A DNA stretch of 64,000 nt from Streptomyces sp. ML-6 (GCF_030116705.1 NZ_JAOTIK010000001.1:4740501-4804500), one strand, 5' to 3'; shown: positions 18,304 to 28,516, numbered from the stretch's first letter. Translations and numbers: made by a program. Notes: generated by a model not told the origin, from the letters alone.

Positions 18304-21300
18304 GTGCGATCAGACCTGGACCTGGACCTCTTCGAGGTCCGCGAGCCCGTGCTCGTACGGATCGCGAGCATGCCGCGCGACCGCGACGAACCCCGGGTCG
18401 ACGCCGCGGACCCGGTCCCCGGACTCCGCCTGCTGGCCGCCGACCCGCTGCTCCGCCAGGCCGTCGAGGTCGCCAGCGGAAGCCTCGCGCTCGGCCTCCG
18501 GAGGCTGGACACCGACGAGGGCGCCGCCGCCCTCGGCCCGAAGCGCACCCTCAGCGCCGCCCGGACCCTCACCCGCTACGCGCGCCGGGCCGGTGGCCGC
18601 CCCACCCCCTTCGGCCTGTTCGCGGGCGTCGGCAGGGCCGTGTTCGGACCCGCCGCCGGGGCCCGGCTCACCGGCCCCGGCCAGGTGGCGGTCCGCCTCG
18701 ACGGCGGCTGGCTGCACCGCCGGGTGCTCGACTGGCTCGCCGTCCCCGCGGTCCGCCGCCGGACCGACGTCGTCCTGAACGACCTGTGCGTACGGCGGGA
18801 CGGACGGCTCACCCTGCACACCGGCGGACGCGAGGTCTCGGTACGGGACAACGCCCTCGTCGCCGCGGTCCGCGAGGCCGCCGGGCGGCCCGTACCGTAC
18901 GCCGCCCTCCTGGACGAGCTGGACGCCCGCTTCCCCGCCGTCGCCGCGGACCGCATCGACGGCCTGCTCGCCGGCCTCGTCCAGCACGGCTTCCTGCTCA
19001 CCGCGCTCACCCCGCACCGCATCGACGCCGCCCTCCTCGACCGCGTCGAGGCCGCCGTGGACGGGGCCGTGCCGGGCGCCGCCGAGGGACTGCGGGCGGT
19101 CCGCGCCGCCGCCACCGCCCACGAGGCGCACCCGCCCGGGGAGGGACGGGACTCCTGGCGCGCCCTGCTCACCGCCGTCCGGGCCATGGACGGCGACGGG
19201 GCGGCGGCCGACGACGGCGGACGGCCCCCCGTCCACGTGGACCTGCGGATGCCCGCCGACATCGTGCTGCCCGAGGCGGTCGGGGAGGAGATCCGTCGCT
19301 ACGCCGCCGCGATCTGGGCGATGACCCCGCAGTGGACCACCCTCGACCACATGCGGGAGTACCGCGACCGGTTCATCGAGCGGTACGGGACCGCCTGCGC
19401 CGTCCCGCTCGCCGACCTCGTCGACCCGCACCGCGGCCTCGGCCTGCCGCCCGAGTACGGCGCCCTCGCGCCCGACCGCCCCCGCACCGGTTCCGGTTCC
19501 GGCGACGACCCCGACCGCCCCCGCCGCGCCGCGATCGCCGAACTCACCCAGCAGGCGATCCTCGACGGCGGTGACATCGAGCTCACCGACGCCGACGTGG
19601 CGCGGCTGGCCGAGGCCGCCGGGCACCTCCCGGTGAGCCGCCCGCCGCGCACCCTCGAACTCTGCTTCCAGATCCTCGCGGACAGCCGGGAGGCCCTCGA
19701 CCGCGGCGACTTCCTGCTCCTGGGCAGCCCGCACATCGGCTCCTGGACCGCCGGGGCGACCGCCGGCCGCTTCGCCGCCCTCACCGGGCTCACCGACGAC
19801 CTCGCCCGGCTGGTGGCGGGCCCCGCGACCGGCCCCGGCGACGAGGACGTCCTCGTCGCCCAGGTCGACGTCGCGCCGAGCGACCCGCGCTCGCTGAACA
19901 TCGTGCAGGTGCCGCCGCTGCTGCCGTACCGCATCCCCATCGGCGTCGCCGACGACCGCGGCGACCCGCACTGCCTGGACTGGCGCACCCTCCTGGTCGC
20001 GGCGGGCGAGAACGGGCTGCGGCTGCTGCACGCCCCGACCGGCCGTCAGGTCGTCCCCGTCCTCCCGCACATGCTGGCCCTCGACACCCAGGCACCGCCC
20101 GTCGCCCGCTTCCTCTGCGACCTCGCGGCGGCCCGGCCCCGGGTCTGGTCCGGCTGGGACTGGGCGGGGCTCGACATCCTCCCGTACCTGCCGAGCGTCC
20201 GGTACGGACGGGTGCTGACCGCGCCGCGCCGCTGGCTCGCGGACCGCCGGCTGCGGGACGCCGCCCGGTCGCCGGACGCGGCCGTGTGGGCGGCGGGCCT
20301 GCGCGACTGGCGCCGCCGGGGCCGGGTGCCGGACCGCGTCCAGATCGCCCGCAACGACCAGATGTTCCCGGTCGACCTGCGCGACCCGTGGGACCAGGGG
20401 CTGCTGCGCGCCGAACTGACCGCGAAGGAACCCCGGTTCCAGCTGTACGAGGACCTCACCGCGGACGGCACCGGGCTCGGCTGGAACTCCGGGCACAGCA
20501 CCGAGATCGTCGTCCCGCTGGTCCGCGCTCCGCACGCCCCGCCGGCCGCTTCCCCGGACGCGCCGGCGCCGCTCGCCAGGTCCGGCATCAGGCTCGCGCC
20601 CACCGCGGTCCATCTGCCCGGCGAGGACTGGCTGACCGTCAAGCTGTACGCCGAACAGGCCACCCACGACGACCTCCTCGCCGAGGACCTCCCCGCCCTG
20701 CTGGCCGAGGTCGAGGAGGACCTCGACCGCTGGTTCTTCATCCGCTACCGCGACCCCGACCCGCATCTGCGGATCCGGCTGCACGGCGACCCGGCCGTCC
20801 TGCGGGACCGGGTCCTGCCCGCCGTCGCCCGGCACGTGCGCCGGCTGACCGGGTCCGGCGCGGCGCGGACGATGACGCTGGACGTGTACCGCCCGGAGAC
20901 CGACCGCTACCTCGGCCCCGCCGCGCAGGAGGCCGTCGAGGAACTCTTCCTGACCGACAGCCGGTCCGCGCTGCTCCAGCTGCGGGCCCGGCGGGCCGGG
21001 GCGGCGGCCGTGCCTCCCGAGGTGCTGGCCGCCGCCGGCCACGCGGTGCTGCTGGACTCGCTGGGCGACTGGGACTGGTGCGCCTGGGCGGACCACATGT
21101 TCACCAAGGGCCCCGACCACGAGGCCTACCAGCGCCACCGGGCCCTGGCCGACCGGCTGGTCCGCCCGGGGGACGTGCCCGGCGACACCGCCCGCACCGT
21201 CGCCGCCGGGCTCGGCGTCCCGGCGCTCGCCGAACTGTGGGCCGACGCCCCCGAGGCGCGGGCCTACGGGAAGCTGGTGCTCGCCGCCGACGAGGCCGAC

Positions 21301-21465
21301 CGCGACGAGGCGGTGCTCTCGCTGCTGCACATGCGGCACAACCGGCTGTTCGGCATCGACGCGGCGGCGGAGGCCCGCGGCTACGCGGTGCTGCGCGGGG
21401 CCGCCCGTACCCATGTCGCCCGCCGGGACCACGAGGCCCGGTCGTCCGCCAGGAGGGCCCGATGA
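18304..21465 (+). CDS. Lantibiotic dehydratase LanB (full-length, class I)
   Basis: This 1053-residue enzyme would glutamylate core Ser/Thr using glutamyl-tRNA and then eliminate glutamate to give Dha/Dhb. The N-terminal glutamylation domain starts FEVREPVLVRIASMP. It continues with typical LanB stretches, for example RYAAAIWAMTPQWTTLDH and DHMREYRDRFIERYG. The C-terminal SpaB_C-type elimination domain occupies roughly residues 780-1040, with WFFIRYRDPDPHLRIRLHG near 810. Both halves are in one chain, unlike split thiopeptide-type systems. The start is GTG. Codons 4-9 encode DLDLDL with the same 18 bases that encode DLDLDL in the precursor leader. Its stop overlaps the lanC start by 4 bases (ATGA). 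Confidence 0.93.
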   Translation: MRSDLDLDLFEVREPVLVRIASMPRDRDEPRVDAADPVPGLRLLAADPLLRQAVEVASGSLALGLRRLDTDEGAAALGPKRTLSAARTLTRYARRAGGRPTPFGLFAGVGRAVFGPAAGARLTGPGQVAVRLDGGWLHRRVLDWLAVPAVRRRTDVVLNDLCVRRDGRLTLHTGGREVSVRDNALVAAVREAAGRPVPYAALLDELDARFPAVAADRIDGLLAGLVQHGFLLTALTPHRIDAALLDRVEAAVDGAVPGAAEGLRAVRAAATAHEAHPPGEGRDSWRALLTAVRAMDGDGAAADDGGRPPVHVDLRMPADIVLPEAVGEEIRRYAAAIWAMTPQWTTLDHMREYRDRFIERYGTACAVPLADLVDPHRGLGLPPEYGALAPDRPRTGSGSGDDPDRPRRAAIAELTQQAILDGGDIELTDADVARLAEAAGHLPVSRPPRTLELCFQILADSREALDRGDFLLLGSPHIGSWTAGATAGRFAALTGLTDDLARLVAGPATGPGDEDVLVAQVDVAPSDPRSLNIVQVPPLLPYRIPIGVADDRGDPHCLDWRTLLVAAGENGLRLLHAPTGRQVVPVLPHMLALDTQAPPVARFLCDLAAARPRVWSGWDWAGLDILPYLPSVRYGRVLTAPRRWLADRRLRDAARSPDAAVWAAGLRDWRRRGRVPDRVQIARNDQMFPVDLRDPWDQGLLRAELTAKEPRFQLYEDLTADGTGLGWNSGHSTEIVVPLVRAPHAPPAASPDAPAPLARSGIRLAPTAVHLPGEDWLTVKLYAEQATHDDLLAEDLPALLAEVEEDLDRWFFIRYRDPDPHLRIRLHGDPAVLRDRVLPAVARHVRRLTGSGAARTMTLDVYRPETDRYLGPAAQEAVEELFLTDSRSALLQLRARRAGAAAVPPEVLAAAGHAVLLDSLGDWDWCAWADHMFTKGPDHEAYQRHRALADRLVRPGDVPGDTARTVAAGLGVPALAELWADAPEARAYGKLVLAADEADRDEAVLSLLHMRHNRLFGIDAAAEARGYAVLRGAARTHVARRDHEARSSARRAR

Positions 21466-22862
21466 CCGCACCGCAGCCCGGCACCGGGTCGCCCGTCGCC
21501 GCACCGCCCGCCACCGCACCGGCCACCGCACCGGCCACCGAGCCGGCCGTCACCGGCCTGCGCGAGCGCGCCGGGCAGGTCTCGGAGCTGATCCTCGACA
21601 AGCTGGCCGACCCCGCCGCCACCATGGCCGCGACCCGGATTCCGGCCGAGGCGTCCGACGACGGCGAGGGCGAGGGGATCTGGGCCGAGATGACCCTCGG
21701 CAGCGGCAGCCCCGGCCTGGCCATCGCCTTCAGCGGCGCGGCCCGCCCTGGCACCGACCGCACCGCCCGCGCGCACGCCTACCTCGCGGTCGCCACCCGG
21801 GCCGCAGGCACCGGGGACACCGCCCCGAGCGGCATCTTCAAGGGGCCCGGCGCCCTCGCCTTCGCCGTACTGCTCGCCCACCGGGCCACGGGCGGCTACG
21901 TCTCCGCGCTCCAGCGCCTGGACGGGTACCAGCGCGAACTGGTGCGCACCGCGCTGCCCGCCGTCCCGCGGAACTCCCCGCTGCCCACCATCGGCCACTA
22001 CGAACTGGTGCGCGGCATGACGGGCGTGGGCCGCTACCTGCTGGCCCGCGCCGGGAGCTGCGGCGAGGAGCTGGAGACCGTACTGGCCTATCTGGTCCGC
22101 CTCGCGCAGGGCGAGGTGGAGCACCGGGGCCACAAGGTGCCGCGGTGGTGGGCCCTGGACGCGCCCCGGATCGGCGCGGAGCACCGGCTGCCCGACGGAC
22201 ACCTCAACCTCGGGCTGTCGCACGGCGTCGCGGGGCCGCTGGCCCTGCTGTCGGCCGCCTGGCGCCAAGGGGTCCGCGTGCCGGGCCAGCAGGAGGCCAT
22301 CGAGTCGGCCGCCGGGCTGCTCACGCGGTGGGCGGTGCGCGACGAGCACGGGGTGTTCTGGCCCCCGCACCTGAGCCTGGACGAATGGCGGGCCGGGCCC
22401 GGGGCCTTCGCCGCGCCCGCCGGATGGCCCTCCTGGTGCTACGGCGCCCCCGGGGTCTCCCGCGGGCTCCAGCTGGCGGGCGTGGCGCTGGACCGCACGG
22501 ACTGGACCGGTACGGCGAAGGAGTCCGTGGCCCGGCTGCTGGCCCTGCCCATGGAGCGGTGGGGCATCAACGACCACGCCCTGTGCCACGGCTGGGCGGG
22601 CGCCCTGCACCAGCTCGGCCGGCTGAACGAGCACATCGGCGACGAACGGATCGAGGAGCTGCGCGACCGGATCGCGGCCCGGCTGGTCGGGGACTTCGAT
22701 CCGGAGCTGCCCTTCGGCCACCGCTTCACCATGACGAAGGTGCCGTTCGGGACGGACGTCTCCGGGTACCTCGACGGGGCGGCGGGCGTGGCCCTGGCCC
22801 TGGACTCGTACTCCGTCGGGGGCACGCCCTCGGACTGGGACATGCCGCTGCTGCTGTCCTGA
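21462..22862 (+). CDS. Lanthionine synthetase LanC (cyclase, class I)
   Basis: This 466-residue zinc enzyme would add Cys thiols to the dehydrated residues made by LanB. All three zinc ligands are visible: Cys326 in WCYGAPG, and Cys375-His376 in ALCHGWAG. The conserved LSHGVAGPL lies at 252-260. The first ~28 residues are a low-complexity Ala/Pro/Thr tract (APATAPATEP). It overlaps lanB by 4 bases and is the last gene of the locus. Short C/G-rich duplications follow before glmS. No transporter, peptidase or immunity gene is nearby. Confidence 0.92.
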   Translation: MTAPQPGTGSPVAAPPATAPATAPATEPAVTGLRERAGQVSELILDKLADPAATMAATRIPAEASDDGEGEGIWAEMTLGSGSPGLAIAFSGAARPGTDRTARAHAYLAVATRAAGTGDTAPSGIFKGPGALAFAVLLAHRATGGYVSALQRLDGYQRELVRTALPAVPRNSPLPTIGHYELVRGMTGVGRYLLARAGSCGEELETVLAYLVRLAQGEVEHRGHKVPRWWALDAPRIGAEHRLPDGHLNLGLSHGVAGPLALLSAAWRQGVRVPGQQEAIESAAGLLTRWAVRDEHGVFWPPHLSLDEWRAGPGAFAAPAGWPSWCYGAPGVSRGLQLAGVALDRTDWTGTAKESVARLLALPMERWGINDHALCHGWAGALHQLGRLNEHIGDERIEELRDRIAARLVGDFDPELPFGHRFTMTKVPFGTDVSGYLDGAAGVALALDSYSVGGTPSDWDMPLLLS

Positions 22863-23025
22863 GGCACCGACCCCGGACCGGCCCGCCGCACCGGACGCCC
22901 CGCCCCGACGCCCCGCCCCGACGCCCCGGCCCCCGCGCCGCCGTTCCCCCCTGCCGCCCCGTTCGCCTTCTGCGACGATGCGGAGAAGAGGGGGTTCGGC
23001 CACTGATGGGCAAGAAGGGAACGGT

Positions 23026-24873
23026 ATGTGCGGAATCGTCGGTTACGTCGGTGGGCAGTCGGCGCAGGACGTCGTCGTGGCGGGTCTCAAGCGCCTCGAA
23101 TACCGGGGCTACGACTCGGCGGGCATCGCCGTCCTCGCGGACGGCGGCCTGGCCGCGACGAAGCGGGCCGGAAAACTCGTCAATCTGGAGAAGGCGCTGG
23201 TCGAGGCGCCGCTCCCGGCCGGGAGCACGGGGATCGGGCACACCCGATGGGCCACCCACGGCGCGCCCACCGACGCCAACGCCCACCCGCACCTGGACAA
23301 CGCGGGACGCGTCGCCGTCGTGCACAACGGGATCATCGAGAACTTCGCCGTCCTGCGCGCCGAACTCGCCGACCGCGGCCACGACCTGGCCTCCGAGACC
23401 GACACCGAGGTCGTCGCCCACCTGCTGGCCGAGGCGTTCTCCTCCTGCGCGGACCCGGCGGAGGCGATGCGGCAGGTCTGCCGCCGGCTGGAGGGCGCGT
23501 TCACCCTCGTGGCCGTGCACGCCGACGCGCCCGAGGTGGTCGTCGGGGCCCGGCGCAACTCGCCGCTCGTGGTGGGGGTGGGGGAGGACGAGGCGTTCCT
23601 GGCCTCCGACGTGGCCGCGTTCATCGCACACACCCGCTCCGCGATCGAACTGGGCCAGGACCAGGTGGTGGAGCTGCGCCGGGAGGGCGTCACCGTCACC
23701 GACTTCGACGGGCGCCCCGCCGAGGTCCGCAAGTACCACGTGGACTGGGACGTCTCCGCCGCCGAGAAGGGCGGCCACGACTCCTTCATGCTCAAGGAGA
23801 TCGCCGAACAGCCCCGGGCCGTCGCCGACACACTGCTCGGGAGGACCGACGGCGAGGGCTCGCTCCGCCTCGACGAGGTGCGCATCCCGCCGCACGAGCT
23901 GCGGGAGGTCGACAAGGTCGTGGTCGTCGCCTGCGGCACGGCGTTCCACGCCGGGATGATCGCCAAGTACGCCATCGAGCACTGGGCCCGCGTCCCCTGC
24001 GAGACCGAGCTGGCCAGCGAGTTCCGCTACCGCGACCCGATCCTCGACCCCCGCACCCTGGTCGTCGCGATCTCCCAGTCCGGCGAGACGATGGACACCC
24101 TGATGGCCGTGCGGCACGCCCGCGAACAGGGCGCGAAGGTCCTGGCCATCTGCAACACCAACGGCTCCACGATCCCCCGCGAGTCCGACGCCGTGCTCTA
24201 CACGCACGCCGGGCCCGAGGTCGCCGTCGCCTCCACCAAGGCCTTCCTCACCCAGCTGGTCGCCTGCTACCTCGTCGCCCTGTACCTCGGACAGGTCCGC
24301 GGCACGAAGTGGGGCGACGAGATCCGCACCGTCGTCCGCCAGCTCTCCGAGTTCCCCGGGGCGGTCGAACGGGTCCTGGGGACCATGGGGCCGGTGCGCG
24401 AACTCGCCCGCTCCCTCGCCACCCACGACACGGTGCTCTTCCTGGGCCGTCACGTCGGCTACCCGGTGGCCCTGGAAGGCGCGTTGAAGCTCAAGGAACT
24501 GGCGTACATGCACGCCGAGGGCTTCGCCGCGGGCGAGCTCAAGCACGGGCCGATCGCGCTCGTCGAGGCCGGGCTGCCGGTCGTCGTGGTGGTGCCCTCG
24601 CCGCGCGGCCGGTCGGTGCTGCACGACAAGATCGTGTCGAACATCCAGGAGATCCGGGCCCGCGGCGCCCGCACCGTCGTCATCGCCGAGGAGGGCGACG
24701 AGGCGGTCGTCCCGTACGCCGACCACCTGATCCGGATTCCCGTTGCGCCTACGCTGCTTCAGCCGCTGGTGTCCACCGTGCCGCTGCAGGTCTTCGCCTG
24801 CGAACTGGCCCGGGCCCGCGGCAACGACGTGGACCAGCCGCGCAATCTGGCGAAGTCCGTGACCGTGGAGTAG
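23026..24873 (+). CDS. glmS: Glutamine-fructose-6-phosphate aminotransferase (isomerizing)
   Basis: This 615-residue enzyme makes glucosamine-6-P from fructose-6-P and glutamine. It begins [10 protein letters not shown], so Cys2 becomes the N-terminal nucleophile of the glutaminase domain (about 1-240). Two SIS sugar-isomerase domains follow (for example ACGTAFHAG and [13 protein letters not shown]), and the C-terminus is [17 protein letters not shown] precedes the ATG. An in-frame upstream ATG (22978) is ruled out by the need for Cys2. acpS follows after 20 nt. Confidence 0.97.
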   Translation: MCGIVGYVGGQSAQDVVVAGLKRLEYRGYDSAGIAVLADGGLAATKRAGKLVNLEKALVEAPLPAGSTGIGHTRWATHGAPTDANAHPHLDNAGRVAVVHNGIIENFAVLRAELADRGHDLASETDTEVVAHLLAEAFSSCADPAEAMRQVCRRLEGAFTLVAVHADAPEVVVGARRNSPLVVGVGEDEAFLASDVAAFIAHTRSAIELGQDQVVELRREGVTVTDFDGRPAEVRKYHVDWDVSAAEKGGHDSFMLKEIAEQPRAVADTLLGRTDGEGSLRLDEVRIPPHELREVDKVVVVACGTAFHAGMIAKYAIEHWARVPCETELASEFRYRDPILDPRTLVVAISQSGETMDTLMAVRHAREQGAKVLAICNTNGSTIPRESDAVLYTHAGPEVAVASTKAFLTQLVACYLVALYLGQVRGTKWGDEIRTVVRQLSEFPGAVERVLGTMGPVRELARSLATHDTVLFLGRHVGYPVALEGALKLKELAYMHAEGFAAGELKHGPIALVEAGLPVVVVVPSPRGRSVLHDKIVSNIQEIRARGARTVVIAEEGDEAVVPYADHLIRIPVAPTLLQPLVSTVPLQVFACELARARGNDVDQPRNLAKSVTVE

Positions 24874-24893
24874 CGAGGGATGAGGGGACGCCC

Positions 24894-25262
24894 GTGATCA
24901 TCGGGGTCGGGATCGACGTGGCCGAGATCGAACGGTTCGACGCGGCGCTGCGGCGCACACCGCAGATGGCCGAACGGCTCTTCGTCGAGAGCGAGTTGCT
25001 GCTGCCCAGTGGTGACCGGCGGGGCATCGCCTCGCTCGCCGCCCGGTTCGCCGCGAAGGAGGCCCTGGCGAAGGCGCTCGGCGCGCCGGGCGGGCTGCTC
25101 TGGACGGACGCCGAGGTGTACGTCGAGGACAGCGGCCGGCCCCGGCTGCGGGTGTGCGGCACGGTCGCCGCCCGCGCGGACGAGCTGGGCGTGCGGCACT
25201 GGCACGTCTCGCTCAGCCACGACGCGGGAGTGGCGTCGGCCGTGGTGATCGCGGAGGGTTGA
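24894..25262 (+). CDS. acpS: Holo-[acyl-carrier-protein] synthase
   Basis: This 122-residue enzyme transfers phosphopantetheine from CoA to acyl carrier proteins. The Mg-binding motif [12 protein letters not shown] is at the N-terminus, and [13 protein letters not shown] and [14 protein letters not shown] follow, as expected for AcpS. GTG (24894) is the start. It lies between glmS and nnr, which begins 4 nt after its stop, so these genes are probably co-transcribed. Confidence 0.96.
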   Translation: MIIGVGIDVAEIERFDAALRRTPQMAERLFVESELLLPSGDRRGIASLAARFAAKEALAKALGAPGGLLWTDAEVYVEDSGRPRLRVCGTVAARADELGVRHWHVSLSHDAGVASAVVIAEG

Positions 25263-25266
25263 GCAC

Positions 25267-26793
25267 ATGCGTACCGCGTACAGCGTCGAGACCGTACGGG
25301 CCGCCGAGCGGGCCCTGATGGCCCGTCTCCCCGAGGGCGCCCTGATGCAACGCGCCGCCGCCGGGCTCGCGGCGGCCTGCGCCGAGGTGCTGCGGAGGCG
25401 CGGGCGGGTGTACGGGGCCCGGATCGTCCTCCTGGTGGGCAGCGGCGACAACGGGGGCGACGCGCTGTACGCGGGCGCCCGGCTGGCCCGCCGGGGCGCG
25501 GGCGTGCGCGCCGTGCTCACCGCGCCGGGCCGCGCCCACGCGGGCGGACTCGCCGCGCTGCTCGCGGCCGGCGGCCGGGTGGTGGACGGCCCGGCGGACG
25601 GACCGGGGAACGGCCCGGCGGACGCGGCGGAAGGTACCCAGGCCGCAACGGAGGACGACGCGGTGGCGGGCGCCTGGGGCGGGCACGTCGACCTCGTCGT
25701 GGACGGCATCACCGGCATCGGCGGACGCGGCGGGCTGCGCCCGGGGGCCGCCGCGCTCGTACGGGCCTTCGCGGCGACCGGCGCGCCCCTGCTCGCCGTG
25801 GACCTGCCCAGCGGGGTCGAGGCCGACACCGGCGAGGTGCTCGGCGACGCGGTGCGCGCCGACGCCACCGTCACCTTCGGCACGTACAAGCCGGGCCTGC
25901 TCGTCGACCCCGCCGCCGGACTCGCGGGCGCGCTGCGCCTCGTGGACATCGGGCTCGGGCCGGAGCTGCCCGCGGTGCCCGACCTGGAGGCGCTCCAGTA
26001 CGCGGACGTCGCCGCGCTGCTGCCGGTGCCCGGCGGCGGGAGCGACAAGTACCGGCGCGGGGTCGTCGGCGTCGTCGCCGGTTCCGCCCGCTACCCCGGG
26101 GCGGCGGTGCTGGCCGTCTCCGGGGCGCTGCGCGGCGGCGCGGGGGCCGTGCGGTACGTCGGTCCGGGCGCCGACGCGGTGATCGCGCGCCACCCGGAGA
26201 CGCTGGTGCACCCGGGGCCGCCGTCGAAGGCGGGCCGGGTCCAGGCGTGGGTCGTGGGGCCCGGCCTCGGCGACGGCGCGGAGGCCGCCGGGGCGGTGGA
26301 CGACGTACTGGCCACCGAGGTTCCGGTGCTCGTCGACGCGGACGGGCTGCGGCTGCTCGACGCCGCCGCCGTGCGCGCCCGCACCGCGCCGACCGTCCTC
26401 ACCCCGCACGCCGGGGAGGCCGCCGCACTGCTGGGCGTGGCGCGCGAGGAGGTCGAGGCGGGGCGGCTCGCCGCGGTGCGCGAACTGGCCGCCCGCCACC
26501 GCGCCACGGTCCTGCTCAAGGGCTCCACGACGCTGGTCGCCACCGGCCCCGGGGACGCCCCGGTACGGGTCAATCCGACCGGTACCGCCTGGCTGGCCAC
26601 GGCCGGCAGCGGCGACGTCCTCTCCGGCCTGATCGGCTCCCTGCTGGCCGGGGGCCTGGCCCCGCACGACGCCGCGTCGGTCGGCGCCCATCTGCACGGA
26701 CTGGCCGCCCGGCTCGCCGCCGACGGCGGCCCCGTCGCCGCGCAGGACGTCGCGGAGGCGATCCCGGCGGCGTGGCGGGACGTCCGGGCCTGA
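25267..26793 (+). CDS. nnr: Bifunctional NAD(P)HX epimerase / NAD(P)HX dehydratase
   Basis: This 508-residue two-domain enzyme repairs hydrated NAD(P)H. The N-terminal epimerase domain (about 1-215) has VGSGDNGGDALYAGARLAR. The C-terminal ADP-dependent dehydratase domain (about 230-500) has TPHAGEAAALLG and the ribokinase-like NPTGTAWLATAGSGDVLSG. An insertion near residue 110-130 (GPADGPGNGPADAAEGT) shows an internal duplication of the coding sequence. It follows acpS closely. Confidence 0.94.
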   Translation: MRTAYSVETVRAAERALMARLPEGALMQRAAAGLAAACAEVLRRRGRVYGARIVLLVGSGDNGGDALYAGARLARRGAGVRAVLTAPGRAHAGGLAALLAAGGRVVDGPADGPGNGPADAAEGTQAATEDDAVAGAWGGHVDLVVDGITGIGGRGGLRPGAAALVRAFAATGAPLLAVDLPSGVEADTGEVLGDAVRADATVTFGTYKPGLLVDPAAGLAGALRLVDIGLGPELPAVPDLEALQYADVAALLPVPGGGSDKYRRGVVGVVAGSARYPGAAVLAVSGALRGGAGAVRYVGPGADAVIARHPETLVHPGPPSKAGRVQAWVVGPGLGDGAEAAGAVDDVLATEVPVLVDADGLRLLDAAAVRARTAPTVLTPHAGEAAALLGVAREEVEAGRLAAVRELAARHRATVLLKGSTTLVATGPGDAPVRVNPTGTAWLATAGSGDVLSGLIGSLLAGGLAPHDAASVGAHLHGLAARLAADGGPVAAQDVAEAIPAAWRDVRA

Positions 26794-26853
26794 GCGATCC
26801 TGGGCGCAGGCGGACACCGACCGGACCGAAGGACGCCGACAGGAGGACCGACC

Positions 26854-27240
26854 GTGGGCAGCAGCGACGAGGTGCGCGTACGCCGGGTGTACGAGCCGAA
26901 GGAGGACGGGGACGGCACCCGCGTCCTGGTCGACCGGCTCTGGCCGCGCGGCGAGTCCAGGGAGAAGGCGGCGATCGACAAGTGGCTCAAGGACATCACC
27001 CCGTCCGATGAGCTCCGCGACTGGTACCACGAGGACCGCACCGCCACCCGCTACGACGAGTTCGTCGACCGCTACCGCGCCGAACTGGCCGACCCCGTCC
27101 ACGCGGCGGCCGTCCGGGAACTGGTCGAACTGGTCCGGGAGGGCGGCCCGGTGACCCTGGTCACAGCGGTCAAGGACGTACCGCACAGTCATGTCCCGGT
27201 CATCGTCGACCACCTGGAGCACGAACTGCGCCGCCACTGA
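26854..27240 (+). CDS. DUF488 (YeaO-like) family protein
   Basis: This 128-residue protein has the DUF488 signatures VLVDRLWPRG, LRDWYHED and VTLVTAVKD. The family is widespread and its biochemical role is not established. It starts at GTG after AGGAGG and lies between nnr and alr. Confidence 0.88.
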   Translation: MGSSDEVRVRRVYEPKEDGDGTRVLVDRLWPRGESREKAAIDKWLKDITPSDELRDWYHEDRTATRYDEFVDRYRAELADPVHAAAVRELVELVREGGPVTLVTAVKDVPHSHVPVIVDHLEHELRRH

Positions 27241-27346
27241 GGCGTCCTCGCGCCCCCTGCGCCCGCGCGCGGGAGGCCCCGGCACGAGCGGGCACCCGGC
27301 CCGCCGCCCCGGTGGCCCGCCGTACGCCTCTGAGAGACTGGGCGCG

Positions 27347-28501
27347 ATGAACGAGACAGCGTCCTTGAGAGCCCGTGCCGAGATCGACCTCGCCGCATTG
27401 CGTGCCAATGTGCGCGAACTGCGCGCACGGGCGGCGGGCGCGCAGCTCATGGCCGTCGTCAAGTCCGACGCCTACGGGCACGGGGCGGTGCCCTGCGCCC
27501 GCGCCGCGCTGGAGGCCGGGGCGACCTGGCTGGGCACCGCCACGCCGCAGGAGGCGCTCGCCCTGCGGGCCGCCGGGCTCGGCGGCCGGGTGATGTGCTG
27601 GCTGTGGACCCCGGGCGGCCCCTGGCGCGAGGCGATCGAGGCCGGCATCGACGTGTCGGTGAGCGGGATGTGGGCCCTGCGCGAGGTCGTTGCCGCGGCG
27701 ACGGAGGCGGGCGCGCCGGCCCGGGTACAGCTCAAGGCCGACACCGGCCTCGGACGCAACGGCTGCCAGCCCGCCGACTGGCCGGAACTGGTCGCCGCCG
27801 CCCGCGCCGCCGAGGCCGCGGGCACCCTCCGGATCACCGGCCTGTGGTCCCACTTCGCCTGCGCCGACGAGCCCGGCCACCCCTCCATCGCCGCCCAGCT
27901 GACCGCGTTCCGGGACATGACGGCGTACGCGGAGAAGGAGGGCGTCGACCCCGAGGTGCGCCACATGGCCAACTCCCCGGCGACGCTGACGCTCCCCGAG
28001 GCGCACTTCGACCTGGTGCGGACCGGGATCGCGATGTACGGCATCTCGCCCAGCCCCGAGCTGGGCACCCCGGCCGACTTCGGGCTGCGCCCCGTCATGA
28101 CGCTCGCCGCCTCGATCGCCCTGGTCAAGCGGGTGCCGGCCGGTCACGGGATCAGCTACGGCCACCACTACACCACCACCGCCGAGACCACCCTGGGCCT
28201 GGTGCCGGTCGGCTACGCGGACGGCATCCCGCGGCACGCCTCCGGCCGCGCCCCGGTCCTCGTCGGCGGCGTCACCCGGCGGATCGCGGGCCGGGTCGCC
28301 ATGGACCAGTTCGTCGTCGACCTGGGCGGGGACGAAGTCGGGGTGGGCAGCGAGGCGGTGCTCTTCGGCCCCGGGGACCGGGGCGAGCCCACCGCCGAGG
28401 ACTGGGCGCGGGCCGCCGACACCATCGCGTACGAGATCGTGACCCGGATCGGCACCCGCGTGCCGCGCGTGCACCTGAACGCGACCCCCGCCGAGTCCTG
28501 A
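27347..28501 (+). CDS. alr: Alanine racemase
   Basis: This 384-residue PLP enzyme supplies D-Ala for peptidoglycan. The PLP-binding Lys39 is in AVVKSDAYGHG, and the catalytic-Tyr region GISYGHHYTT and GYADGIPRH are present. The ATG at 27347 is preceded by GAGAG. Tandem TGACCG-containing duplications lie immediately after the stop. Confidence 0.96.
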   Translation: MNETASLRARAEIDLAALRANVRELRARAAGAQLMAVVKSDAYGHGAVPCARAALEAGATWLGTATPQEALALRAAGLGGRVMCWLWTPGGPWREAIEAGIDVSVSGMWALREVVAAATEAGAPARVQLKADTGLGRNGCQPADWPELVAAARAAEAAGTLRITGLWSHFACADEPGHPSIAAQLTAFRDMTAYAEKEGVDPEVRHMANSPATLTLPEAHFDLVRTGIAMYGISPSPELGTPADFGLRPVMTLAASIALVKRVPAGHGISYGHHYTTTAETTLGLVPVGYADGIPRHASGRAPVLVGGVTRRIAGRVAMDQFVVDLGGDEVGVGSEAVLFGPGDRGEPTAEDWARAADTIAYEIVTRIGTRVPRVHLNATPAES

Positions 28502-28516
28502 CCGAACGTGCACACC

